The notes under the pieces: model-generated
What the model was told of the DNA's origin: nothing
The model's input: the letters and a program-made list of their open reading frames with translations, nothing else
The model's database searches: none
Translations under genes and position numbers: made by a program
Part shown: piece by piece, positions 1-12,258 of the stretch
Layout: each line of letters opens with the position of its first letter
How positions within the stretch are numbered: the first letter of the stretch is position 1
From: Nocardiopsis gilva YIM 90087
GTDB lineage: Bacteria > Actinomycetota > Actinomycetes > Streptosporangiales > Streptosporangiaceae
Assembly: GCF_002263495.1 (NCBI RefSeq)
Contig: NZ_CP022753.1
Span: 620,001 to 684,000, forward strand
Direction: 5' to 3'
Length of the DNA stretch: 64,000 nucleotides

Positions 1-425
1 CCCGATCGGGTGGCCAGGGGCCTGAGGCGCCCAATACCGATGAGCGCTCGCTGGGAGAGCTCGTCTCCGAGGCCAGCGGGAACCTCTCCCGCCTCATGCG
101 CCTGGAGCTGGAACTCGCGAAGCTGGAGATCGCCCGGGACGCGCGGCAGGTCGCCAAAAGCTCCGTGCTGTTCATCGTCGCCGCGGTCATGGGCCACATG
201 GTGCTCATCCTGGCGTCGATCACCGCAGGCCTCGCCCTGTATGCCCTCGGCCTCGCCCCCTGGCTGGCCTTCCTCATCGTCACGGCCTTCTACGTGGTGA
301 TCGCCGGGATACTCATCTTCATCGGCCAGCGCAAGCTGCAACGGCTCCAGGGGATGCCCCGGACCAGCTCGACCATGGCCACGACCATGGCGGTGCTGCG
401 GCGCGAGCACCCGGCCGATCTCTGA
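1..425 (+). CDS. Holin-X (phage-holin superfamily III-like) membrane protein, 5' partial
   Basis: The reading frame is already open at base 3 and runs to the TGA at 423-425, so the N-terminus lies outside the window. The visible part (about 140 residues) starts with a soluble amphipathic stretch containing S-L-G-E-L-V-S-E-A, typical of the actinobacterial Holin-X family. Two hydrophobic segments follow (around 175-235 and 240-320 in DNA coordinates), then a short basic and polar tail. The ATG at 96 would give 109 residues but would cut into the conserved N-terminal helix, so I prefer an upstream start. Members of this family are small membrane proteins of unknown role in actinobacteria; the phage name is historical and nothing here suggests a prophage. 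Confidence 0.75.
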   Translation, partial: RSGGQGPEAPNTDERSLGELVSEASGNLSRLMRLELELAKLEIARDARQVAKSSVLFIVAAVMGHMVLILASITAGLALYALGLAPWLAFLIVTAFYVVIAGILIFIGQRKLQRLQGMPRTSSTMATTMAVLRREHPADL

Positions 426-465
426 GCCGCGCGCCGCGGGCGAGGGCCGGGTCAGCCAATGAGCC

Positions 466-1377
466 ATGACTGAGGAGTCCGCCGTCCTGATCGATGGACC
501 CTGGACGCACAGGACGGTCAGTGCCGCCGGCACCCGCTTCCACGCGGCCGAGGCCGGAACCGGCCCCTTGGTTCTGCTGCTGCACGGATTCCCGCAGTTC
601 TGGTGGTCCTGGCACGAGCAGCTGGTGGCCCTCGCAGAGGCCGGATACCGGGCGGTCGCGGTGGACCTGCGCGGCTACGGGGCCAGCGACAAGCCGCCGC
701 GCGGCTATGACCTCGTCACCCTGGCATCGGACGCCGCCGGGCTCATCCGTGCCCTCGGCGAGGGCGAAGCCGTCGTCGTCGGGCACGCCTCCGGCGGCTT
801 GCTCGGCTGGACGATGGCGACGTACTTTCCGAAGTCGGTGCGGCGCCTGGCGGTCCTCTCCATGCCCCATCCCCTGCGACTCCGCGGGGCGCTGGCGTCC
901 TCCGGACAGGCCTGGGCCGGGCGGCACCTCCTCGGCTTCCAGGTGCCGATGCTCCCCGAACGCCGTCTCGTCGCGCACGACGCCGCGCGCGTGGCCGAGA
1001 TGCTGCACGACTGGTCGCGGCCCGGATGGCCGGACCCCACGACGGAGCGCCGCACCCGCGATGCCTTCCAGATCCCCGGGGTGGCGCACAGCTCCCTGGA
1101 GTTCCACCGCTGGCTGTTCCGCTCCCAGGTGCGCCCGGACGGACGGCGCTACATGCGGCGCATGCAGCGCCTCATCGGAGTGCCCACCCTGCACGTTCAC
1201 GGAGCGCTGGACTCCTACCTGCTCCCGGCGACGGCGCGGGGGTCCGGGCGCTACGTCAACGCCCCCTATCGCTGGCGGGTGATCGAGGGGGCCGGGCACT
1301 TCCCGCACCAGGAGCAGCCGCAGCGCGTCAACTCCGCTCTCATAGGCTGGTTGAACGACACCGAGCCCGACACGTGA
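466..1377 (+). CDS. Alpha/beta-hydrolase fold protein (epoxide-hydrolase-like) without canonical nucleophile
   Basis: This 303-residue protein has the oxyanion motif HGFPQFWWSW (residues 40-49) and the G-Y-G-A-S-D turn of epoxide hydrolase and haloalkane dehalogenase relatives. Near the C-terminus it has an acid candidate (A-L-D-S-Y) and the catalytic-type histidine in G-A-G-H-F-P. The nucleophile elbow, usually G-H-D/S-x-G-G, reads G106-H-A108-S-G-G, so the expected nucleophile position is alanine and the serine sits one residue later. The protein may therefore be non-catalytic, or may use Ser109. The gene starts 40 bases after the holin-X gene and could be co-transcribed with it. The fold assignment is secure; substrate and activity are not. 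Confidence 0.8.
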   Translation: MTEESAVLIDGPWTHRTVSAAGTRFHAAEAGTGPLVLLLHGFPQFWWSWHEQLVALAEAGYRAVAVDLRGYGASDKPPRGYDLVTLASDAAGLIRALGEGEAVVVGHASGGLLGWTMATYFPKSVRRLAVLSMPHPLRLRGALASSGQAWAGRHLLGFQVPMLPERRLVAHDAARVAEMLHDWSRPGWPDPTTERRTRDAFQIPGVAHSSLEFHRWLFRSQVRPDGRRYMRRMQRLIGVPTLHVHGALDSYLLPATARGSGRYVNAPYRWRVIEGAGHFPHQEQPQRVNSALIGWLNDTEPDT

Positions 1378-1457
1378 GCGGCTGATCGGCGGGCGAACCG
1401 GGGGCGCGAGCACGCGAATCGGAGCATGCGCGCAGCGCGGGGGAGGAAAGGAACGGC

Positions 1458-2069
1458 ATGAGCGGCACGAGTGGTGCAGGCAGTACCGGCAACACCGGCG
1501 AGAAGGACACGGCGCAGGCCGCCCGGGACCGCGATCCCCAGGGCCGGGCGCAGAACCAGCGCCCGCGCGACCGCTTCGGGCGCCCGCTCCCGCACGGCTC
1601 CCCCGGGGTGCCACGCGTGCCAGATGACGCGGTCTTCACCCCGGAGGAAGGGCTCACCGAGGCCCAGCGGCTACTGGACGACGGCTACGCCTTCAACGCC
1701 CACGAGGTCCTGGAGGCCGTCTGGAAGGCGGCCCCGGAGCCCGAGCGCGAACTGTGGCGGGGGCTCGCTCAGGTCGCCGTTGGGCTGACGCACGCGCAGC
1801 GAGGCAACCGCGTCGGCGCCGAGCGTCTGCTGCGCCGTGGCGCCGAACGTGTGGCCGCCTATGGGCCGTCAGCTCCGCACGGCGTGGACGCGCTGGGGGC
1901 CGCCGCCCAGGGGCGTGCGGTGGCCGACACGCTGGCCGATGGGACACAGCCAGCGGAGGGGATCGGCGGCGGTTTAGCGGACGAGGACGGCAACGGTGAC
2001 GCAGCCGTGATCCCGGTCGACACCTCCGCACTGCGCCTGCGCCGCGCCGATCCGCGGAGCGGCGCCTAG
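1458..2069 (+). CDS. DUF309 domain protein
   Basis: The protein has 203 residues and begins at an ATG preceded by GGAGGAAAGG, a strong ribosome binding site. The first 55 residues are polar and low in complexity. The DUF309 core follows, with the signature F-N-A-H-E-V-L-E-A-V-W-K (the family's NxHExxExxW motif) and the downstream helix L-A-Q-V-A-V-G-L-T-H-A-Q-R-G-N. The last 60 residues form a variable Ala/Gly/Asp-rich tail. The family is widespread in actinobacteria and Firmicutes and its biochemical function is unknown. The hydrolase gene upstream is in the same direction, 80 bases away. Confidence 0.85.
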   Translation: MSGTSGAGSTGNTGEKDTAQAARDRDPQGRAQNQRPRDRFGRPLPHGSPGVPRVPDDAVFTPEEGLTEAQRLLDDGYAFNAHEVLEAVWKAAPEPERELWRGLAQVAVGLTHAQRGNRVGAERLLRRGAERVAAYGPSAPHGVDALGAAAQGRAVADTLADGTQPAEGIGGGLADEDGNGDAAVIPVDTSALRLRRADPRSGA

Positions 2070-2663
2070 CAAACCCGCGACAGGCGGCGCCAAAGCCAGT
2101 CTGACCTGCGCAGTTACCGGGTATGCGGTACGTACAACCGCATTCACCTCGGCGTGCGCTGAGCCACATCCTCGCCGAATCGCTGGCGGATGACGTCGAA
2201 GTCGGGTTGGCTAGGGACCGTATTGGGGGGCATCGCCATTATCGCCCGCGGGTGTTCACCCGCTGCGGCCGTTGGCTGTTACTGATGTTACGCATTCCGC
2301 TTTTGCGGCAGTATGTGGATTTTTACCCCTAATGTCTCGTTGCTTCAATTCTGATGGTGGACGAGAATTATGTCCGCCCATAAAGGTAAATTTCCTACTT
2401 TGAAGATCACCGTGTGATCACATATCCAGAGCGGTGTGCGGAAGATTGCGCCCCGCCCTCACTTTTCGCGTCGGCGGTGCGTAGAATCCCCGAGCATCGT
2501 GCCCGTTGAATGCGGCGGAATCGATGAATTTAATACATACATCAGTGGTGGCACCCCGCAAGACCCTGCTGCGCGTGCCGATGACCCTTCTGTTCGGGGC
2601 CACTCCGGACGGCGGTGCGCACAAGCGCGGGTCCGGAACGTGCCCGTCTCATAGGAGGACGGT
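2070..2663. other. Intergenic region upstream of hppA with small palindromes
   Basis: No convincing gene is visible; the short open frames here lack the GC-rich third positions of the neighbours. The region is distinctly richer in A and T than its flanks. It holds a perfect inverted repeat ATGCGGT-N7-ACCGCAT at 2123-2143 and a palindromic GATCAC-CGT-GTGATC at 2405-2419 that extends into TGTGATCACA. A weak promoter candidate is TTGAAT (2506-2511) with TAATAC (2531-2536), a long 19-base spacing. If it is used, hppA has a leader of roughly 120 bases. Confidence 0.4.
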
Positions 2664-5102
2664 TTGTCTGGGCTTAGCCTCGCTGCCGTAGGTGGCAACG
2701 GCCTGGCTCTGGAGGGCATGAATTTCACGCTGGTCATCGTGGTGCTGGTGGTGGCGCTCCTCGCGCTCGCCGTTGCCGGGATGCTGGTTCGTGAAGTTCT
2801 CGCCGCGGGCCAGGGAACCGAGCGGATGCAGAGCATCGCGCTTGCGGTACAGGAAGGGGCGGGGGCGTATCTCAAGCGCCAGTTCCGCACCCTGATCATA
2901 TTCGTCGTCGCCATTCCCCTACTTCTCCTCCTTCTGCCCGCCGACAGCGAAGCCGTCCGTTACGGGCGATCGCTGTTCTTCGCGCTCGGCGCGATCCTCT
3001 CCGCGGTGACCGGATTCATCGGAATGTGGCTTGCGGTGCGGGGAAATGTCCGGGTCGCGGCCGCCGCGCGTGAGGGCGGTGAGAACAGCGGGCGCACCGC
3101 GATGCGGATCGCGTTCCGCACGGGCGGCGTCGCCGGCATGATCACCGTCGGCCTCGGGCTCCTCGGCGCCTCGATCGTCGTCCTGACGTACCAGGGCGAC
3201 GCCCCCTTGGTGCTGGAGGGCTTCGGCTTCGGTGCCGCGCTGCTCGCGATGTTCATGCGTGTCGGCGGCGGCATCTTCACCAAGGCCGCCGACGTCGGTG
3301 CCGACCTGGTCGGAAAGGTCGAGCAGGGCATCCCGGAGGACGACCCGCGCAACGCCGCCACCATCGCGGACAACGTGGGTGACAACGTCGGCGACTGCGC
3401 CGGTATGGCGGCCGACCTGTTCGAGTCCTACGCCGTGGTGCTCGTCGCCTCACTGATCCTCGGCCGGGTCGCGTTCGGCGTGGAAGGCCTGGTCTTCCCG
3501 CTGCTGGTGCCGATGATCGGTGTCATCACCGCCATGATCGGGATCTTCGTCGTCGCACCGCGGCCCAAGGACAAGACCGCGATGGCCGCGATCAACCGGG
3601 GCTTCTTCATCTCGGCGATCATCTCCGCCGTCCTCGTCGCCGGTACCGCCGTGGCCTACCTGCCGAGCACTTTTGACGAGCTCGGCGGCGTCAGCGCGGA
3701 GATCGCAGCCCACGACGGAAACCCGCAGCTCATCGCGATCGGGGCCGTGCTCGTCGGCCTCGTCCTCGCGGCCGCGATCCAGCTACTCACCGGCTACTTC
3801 ACCGAGACCAACCGGCGACCGGTCCGGGAGATCGGGGAGAGCTCGCAGACGGGCGCTGCCACGGTGATCCTCTCCGGCATCTCGGTCGGTCTGGAGTCCG
3901 CCGTCTACTCCGCCGTCCTTATCGCCGCGGCGGTCTACGCGGCCTTCCTGCTCGGTGGAACGTCCATCACGGTCAGCCTGTTCGCGGTCGCCCTGGCCGG
4001 TACCGGGCTGCTCACCACGGTCGGTGTCATCGTGGCCATGGACACCTTCGGGCCGGTCTCCGACAACGCCCAGGGCATCGCCGAGATGTCCGGCGATGTC
4101 GAGGGCAAGGGCGCCGACATCCTCACCAGCCTCGACGCCGTCGGCAACACGACCAAGGCCATCACCAAGGGCATCGCGATCGCCACAGCGGTGCTCGCCG
4201 CGACCGCGCTGTTCGGGGCGTTCCGCACCTCGGTTGAGGAGGCGCTCGGCGCGCAGGCCGCCACGTTCAGCCTCTCCATCGACCAGCCCAACGTCCTCGT
4301 CGGCGTGATCATCGGTGCCGCGGTGGTGTTCCTCTTCTCCGGCCTCGCCGTGATGGCGGTCGGCCGAGCGGCGGGACGTGTGGTGCTGGAGGTTCGCGAC
4401 CAGTTCCGCAACCGTCCGGGAATCATGGACGGCACCGAGAAGCCCGAGTACGCGCGGGTCGTCGACATCTGCACCCGCGACTCCCTGCGCGAGCTGGTCA
4501 CGCCTGGACTGCTGGCGGTGCTCACCCCGATCGCCGTCGGCTTCGCCCTGGGATACGCCCCCTTGGGCGCGTTCCTCGGCGGCGCGATCGCGGCAGGTGC
4601 GCTCATGGCCGTGTTCCTGGCCAACTCCGGCGGCGCCTGGGACAACGCCAAGAAGCTCGTGGAGGACGGGCACTACGGCGGCAAGGGCTCCGAGGCCCAT
4701 GAGGCCACGGTCATCGGTGACACGGTGGGCGACCCGTTCAAGGACACGGCCGGCCCGGCGATCAACCCGCTGCTGAAGGTGATGAACCTCGTCGCGCTGA
4801 TCATCGCACCGAGCGTGGTCATCTACGCGGGCAACGTCGGCCTCCGCGTCGGTGTCGCGGTGGTGGCGGTGGCGATCATCATCGGCGCGATCGTGTGGTC
4901 CAAGCGCCGTTCCGACGGCGGCCCCATGCCGACTCCGGTCGCGACGGGCGGGGACACCCCGGCGGTTGAGTCCGCCGAAGAGGGCGTCGATCCCGCGGCG
5001 CCGTCCCTCAACGGCAAGAAGTCCGCACCGGCTGGCGAGAGCGACGGCGACAACGACGACAAGGCGGAGGCGCGTGCCTCCGACGGCGGAGTCACGGAGT
5101 AG
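2664..5102 (+). CDS. hppA: Membrane-bound proton-pumping pyrophosphatase, K+-independent type
   Basis: HppA hydrolyses pyrophosphate and pumps protons across the cytoplasmic membrane. The TTG start at 2664 is chosen because AGGAGGA (2653-2659) lies four bases upstream. The 812-residue protein has about 16 hydrophobic segments, the substrate loop D-V-G-A-D-L-V-G-K-V-E and the acidic motifs D-N-V-G-D-N-V-G-D-C-A-G, and a second metal-binding loop G-D-T-V-G-D-P-F-K-D-T near the C-terminus. The motif G-N-T-T-K-A has lysine where K+-dependent enzymes have alanine, which in this family marks the K+-independent class. About 65 C-terminal residues form a hydrophilic acidic extension beyond the usual core. 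A hairpin terminator follows at 5249. Confidence 0.97.
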   Translation: MSGLSLAAVGGNGLALEGMNFTLVIVVLVVALLALAVAGMLVREVLAAGQGTERMQSIALAVQEGAGAYLKRQFRTLIIFVVAIPLLLLLLPADSEAVRYGRSLFFALGAILSAVTGFIGMWLAVRGNVRVAAAAREGGENSGRTAMRIAFRTGGVAGMITVGLGLLGASIVVLTYQGDAPLVLEGFGFGAALLAMFMRVGGGIFTKAADVGADLVGKVEQGIPEDDPRNAATIADNVGDNVGDCAGMAADLFESYAVVLVASLILGRVAFGVEGLVFPLLVPMIGVITAMIGIFVVAPRPKDKTAMAAINRGFFISAIISAVLVAGTAVAYLPSTFDELGGVSAEIAAHDGNPQLIAIGAVLVGLVLAAAIQLLTGYFTETNRRPVREIGESSQTGAATVILSGISVGLESAVYSAVLIAAAVYAAFLLGGTSITVSLFAVALAGTGLLTTVGVIVAMDTFGPVSDNAQGIAEMSGDVEGKGADILTSLDAVGNTTKAITKGIAIATAVLAATALFGAFRTSVEEALGAQAATFSLSIDQPNVLVGVIIGAAVVFLFSGLAVMAVGRAAGRVVLEVRDQFRNRPGIMDGTEKPEYARVVDICTRDSLRELVTPGLLAVLTPIAVGFALGYAPLGAFLGGAIAAGALMAVFLANSGGAWDNAKKLVEDGHYGGKGSEAHEATVIGDTVGDPFKDTAGPAINPLLKVMNLVALIIAPSVVIYAGNVGLRVGVAVVAVAIIIGAIVWSKRRSDGGPMPTPVATGGDTPAVESAEEGVDPAAPSLNGKKSAPAGESDGDNDDKAEARASDGGVTE

Positions 5103-5248
5103 TCGCAAGGACCAGGCGGCAAGGAACAAGAAACGATGTTCCGACGTGTCCTTATCCAGATCAAGCTGCCAGAGGATGGCATCAGCGGATGCCCCGGGTG
5201 ACAAGGAGGCGCGACCCGGGTCATCCGTCACGGACAACTAGATAGGAG

Positions 5249-5289
5249 GGTGGCCGTCTGAGCCAGAGAGGCTTCGGGCGGCCACCTTT
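5249..5289 (+). terminator. Hairpin terminator downstream of hppA
   Basis: GGTGGCCG (5249-5256) pairs perfectly with CGGCCACC (5279-5286), and AGCC/GGCT pairs inside. The stem is followed by TTTG. It lies about 145 bases after the hppA stop. Confidence 0.7.
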
Positions 5290-5470
5290 GTGTGTCTGCC
5301 GAGCCACAGTTGCGTGTCTGAGCGTGGAGGGGAGGGAGACGGTTCCCCCAGGGACAGGTGGATGATCTGGATCTGCTGTCGCGCCACTGCGAGGGTGGGT
5401 TCTGTGGAATGCAGGGGACGCGGCTGAGTGAGAGATCCAGCCTCATAGGCTGGAGAAACCTAGCGCCGGA

Positions 5471-5593
5471 GTGACAGAGACAACGAGGGAGTGGCGGCTG
5501 GTGTCGGGAGCCAAGGGACTCGCCATCGTCCTGGCGGTGATGGTCGGCTTCATGGTCGCGCTGGCGATCATCGCAATGCTGGTGTCGCCATGA
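5471..5593 (+). CDS. Small single-pass membrane peptide (about 40 aa) coupled to sixA
   Basis: The GTG at 5471 opens a 40-codon frame with a short charged N-terminus (M-T-E-T-T-R-E-W-R) and one strongly hydrophobic helix, G-L-A-I-V-L-A-V-M-V-G-F-M-V-A-L-A-I, ending S-P. Its TGA (5591-5593) overlaps the sixA ATG (5590) as ATGA, which implies translational coupling. An alternative GTG start at 5501 with GAGGGAG upstream would leave 30 residues, essentially only the helix. I do not recognise a named family. The overlap and the clean transmembrane pattern are the support for calling it a gene. Confidence 0.6.
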   Translation: MTETTREWRLVSGAKGLAIVLAVMVGFMVALAIIAMLVSP

Positions 5594-6069
5594 CGACAGG
5601 TAAGCGACTGATCATTCTCCGGCACGCCAAGGCCGAGCACGGTTACGTCGGCACAGACCATGAGCGGGAGCTGACGGACAAGGGGCGCAAGCAGGCGCAA
5701 AAGGTAGGGGCGCTGCTGACGGAAGCGGACTGCATCCCCGACCACGTCATCTGTTCCACCGCCGTGCGCACCCGCCAGACACTCGACCTGGCGATGGAGC
5801 GGATGCCCCGTCGGCCGACGGTGGACTACGAGAGCGCCGCCTACATGGCGGGGATCGACACGATCTTCGACCTGATCAACGTCGTCGATGCGGACATCGA
5901 GACCCTGATGGTGGTCGGCCACAACCCGACTATGGCCCAGCTCGCCGCAGCGTTCCTAGAGGACGAGCCGTTGATGTCGTTCCCGACGGCCAGCGTCGCC
6001 CTCGTCAACCTGGAGGTCGACTGGCTGTACGCCGCACCGGGGATTGGGACGGCGCAGATCCTGACGTGA
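5590..6069 (+). CDS. sixA: SixA-type phosphohistidine phosphatase (histidine phosphatase superfamily)
   Basis: The protein has 159 residues from the ATG at 5590, chosen because it overlaps the stop of the upstream membrane peptide. The catalytic R-H-A motif is at residues 11-13 (L-R-H-A-K-A-E-H), so His12 is the predicted phosphohistidine nucleophile. The second arginine and histidine of the superfamily appear in S-T-A-V-R-T-R-Q-T and V-V-G-H-N-P-T. The short length without inserts fits the SixA branch, which dephosphorylates phosphohistidine on partner proteins, rather than phosphoglycerate mutases. The in vivo partner cannot be read from the context; hppA lies upstream beyond a terminator. 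Confidence 0.88.
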   Translation: MTTGKRLIILRHAKAEHGYVGTDHERELTDKGRKQAQKVGALLTEADCIPDHVICSTAVRTRQTLDLAMERMPRRPTVDYESAAYMAGIDTIFDLINVVDADIETLMVVGHNPTMAQLAAAFLEDEPLMSFPTASVALVNLEVDWLYAAPGIGTAQILT

Positions 6070-6135
6070 CGGAGGCCCCGCCGTGAGGGGAGTTTCGCAG
6101 GTGAAGGGCGCGATGTATTGCGCCTGATGTCCGAG

Positions 6136-6164
6136 TTGGCGCAAACGGTAGCGACGGGTATAGT
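6136..6164 (+). promoter_or_regulatory. rrn operon promoter P1
   Basis: TTGGCG (6136-6141) and TATAGT (6159-6164) are separated by 17 bases, a near-consensus housekeeping promoter about 530 bases upstream of the 16S gene. Confidence 0.75.
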
Positions 6165-6383
6165 TCACCGAGTCGCTTCAAGGGGTCCGGCGGAGTTCGG
6201 GTCCTGGGGCGGCGGTCTTCTTTCCGGTCGCACGCGGGCCTGGCCCGGTGGGAGCGGCCGCTCTTCGCACGGTTCGACGCACGGATTTCGCCTGGCATAC
6301 TGGCGTGTGCCCGGACAGCAATTCCGTGTCGGAAATCGTGTGCGGGCGGGTTTTATCGGGAGAGCGAACGCGAAACCGCCGAT

Positions 6384-6413
6384 TTGGCGGGGCCCGCAGC
6401 CACCTGATAAAGT
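6384..6413 (+). promoter_or_regulatory. rrn operon promoter P2
   Basis: TTGGCG (6384-6389) and TAAAGT (6408-6413) are separated by 18 bases. The -35 hexamer is identical to that of P1, consistent with tandem rRNA promoters. Confidence 0.75.
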
Positions 6414-6503
6414 GAAGACACAACAAAGCGGAACGCACCGCCTCAACAGAAAAGCCAGACCAGGCAAATGACAGGTCGGCTCGTATGGGATGAGCGGTTG
6501 TTT

Positions 6504-6521
6504 CTTGAGAACTCAACAGCG
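6504..6521 (+). promoter_or_regulatory. rRNA leader antitermination/processing element
   Basis: CTTGAGAACTCAACAGCG matches the leader element commonly found between the last promoter and 16S in actinobacterial rrn operons. It is followed by a T-rich run (about 6526-6540) and by self-complementary sequence around 6552-6615 that probably forms the 16S processing stalk. Confidence 0.65.
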
Positions 6522-6698
6522 CGTGTTTGTTTTTCTTTCAGCCAAGTTTGTTTTGGCCCCTTTTGAGCACACGGAACCCTTGGTGGTTGCGGGGTGCTCG
6601 GGGTTCCTTTGATTGGCCATGATGCGAGTCATGGTCGGTCAGGGTTATCTCTTCCAGGTTTACCCGCCATGCTTCGGCACGGCCGGGTTGTTTGGCCT

Positions 6699-11715
<5,017 letters not shown>

Positions 11716-11885
11716 CCGCAGATGGCTGGGTGCTCGCGCACACTATTTCATCACTCTTGAAGGTAGGGGTGGTGGAGCGTGATGATCGCACACGAATCGT
11801 TTTTGTTCTTTTTCATATGGTTGCCGCTCGTTGCGGCCCTTGGTTTTCCCGACACGGATCGTGTGGTTCGTGGTTTGGGGTTAGG

Positions 11886-12003
11886 GTTGCGGTGGTTTTT
11901 GCGAGGGGGTCACACCCGGTCTCATTTCGAACCCGGTCGTTAAGTTCCTCAGCGCCGATGGTACTGCCTCCATGGTGGGGTGGGAGAGTAGGACGCCGCC
12001 GCG
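11886..12003 (+). rRNA. rrf: 5S ribosomal RNA (rrn operon copy)
   Basis: The sequence contains the 5S core CCGAT-GGTACTGC and GGGAGAGTAGGACGCCGCC. The 5' GCGGTGG strand pairs with the 3' CCGCCGC strand to close helix I. It lies about 170 bases after 23S and just before a strong terminator. Confidence 0.95.
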
Positions 12004-12014
12004 CATTCTTTGAG

Positions 12015-12051
12015 GGAGGGGATCACCTGTTGGGGTGGTCCCCTCCTTTTT
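12015..12051 (+). terminator. rrn operon terminator
   Basis: GGAGGGGATCACC pairs with GGTGGTCCCCTCC (one G-U pair), followed by TTTTT at 12047-12051. It is a classic intrinsic terminator twelve bases after 5S. Confidence 0.92.
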
Positions 12052-12087
12052 GTCGTGGTCTTTGTGATTTTGTGAAGAGAAACCGAG

Positions 12088-12117
12088 TGGACATCACTAC
12101 GGCTCCCCCTCTAGCGT
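12088..12117 (+). promoter_or_regulatory. Promoter of the threonine attenuator / short ThrRS
   Basis: TGGACA (12088-12093) and TAGCGT (12112-12117) are 18 bases apart. Transcription is expected to start about seven bases later, which is at or next to the leader-peptide ATG (12125). The leader peptide would then be translated from a leaderless or nearly leaderless mRNA. Confidence 0.7.
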
Positions 12118-12124
12118 TATGGGC

Positions 12125-12175
12125 ATGAAGCGCGCTGCTATGACGACGACGCCGGAGAGTGTCCCGGCGCGCTGA
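12125..12175 (+). CDS. Threonine-rich leader peptide (16 aa)
   Basis: The frame encodes MKRAAMTTTPESVPAR, with three consecutive ACG threonine codons at positions 7-9 and a TGA stop at 12173. It sits directly after a -10 hexamer and before two alternative hairpins and the ThrRS gene. That is the arrangement of a ribosome-mediated attenuator that senses charged tRNA-Thr. The peptide itself is not expected to have a function. Confidence 0.7.
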   Translation: MKRAAMTTTPESVPAR

Positions 12176-12189
12176 TCCTTGTCTTAGTT

Positions 12190-12241
12190 CGAAGCCCGGG
12201 CGAGTGCCCCGGGGCTTCGGCGTTCGGTCACTCGCCCTTTG
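12190..12241 (+). promoter_or_regulatory. Threonine attenuator: mutually exclusive hairpins
   Basis: Hairpin A pairs CGAAGCCC (12190-12197) with GGGCTTCG (12212-12219). Hairpin B pairs GGGCGAGTG (12198-12206) with CACTCGCCC (12229-12237), nine perfect base pairs followed by TTTG. The 3' strand of A lies in the loop of B and the 5' strand of B lies in the loop of A, so the two compete. I read B, with the U-rich edge, as the terminator and A as the alternative fold. Which fold is favoured by a ribosome stalled at the Thr codons is inference. Confidence 0.6.
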
Positions 12242-12258
12242 TACGCGAGGAGACCGTC

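Noticed and set aside
1-425. Prophage, suggested by the holin-like protein
   Set aside because: Holin-X proteins are ordinary chromosomal genes in actinobacteria and no phage structural, lysis or integrase genes lie nearby.
12052-12258. T-box riboswitch controlling the ThrRS gene
   Set aside because: There is no T-box consensus or specifier-loop architecture in the short 140-base leader; a leader peptide with Thr codons explains it better.
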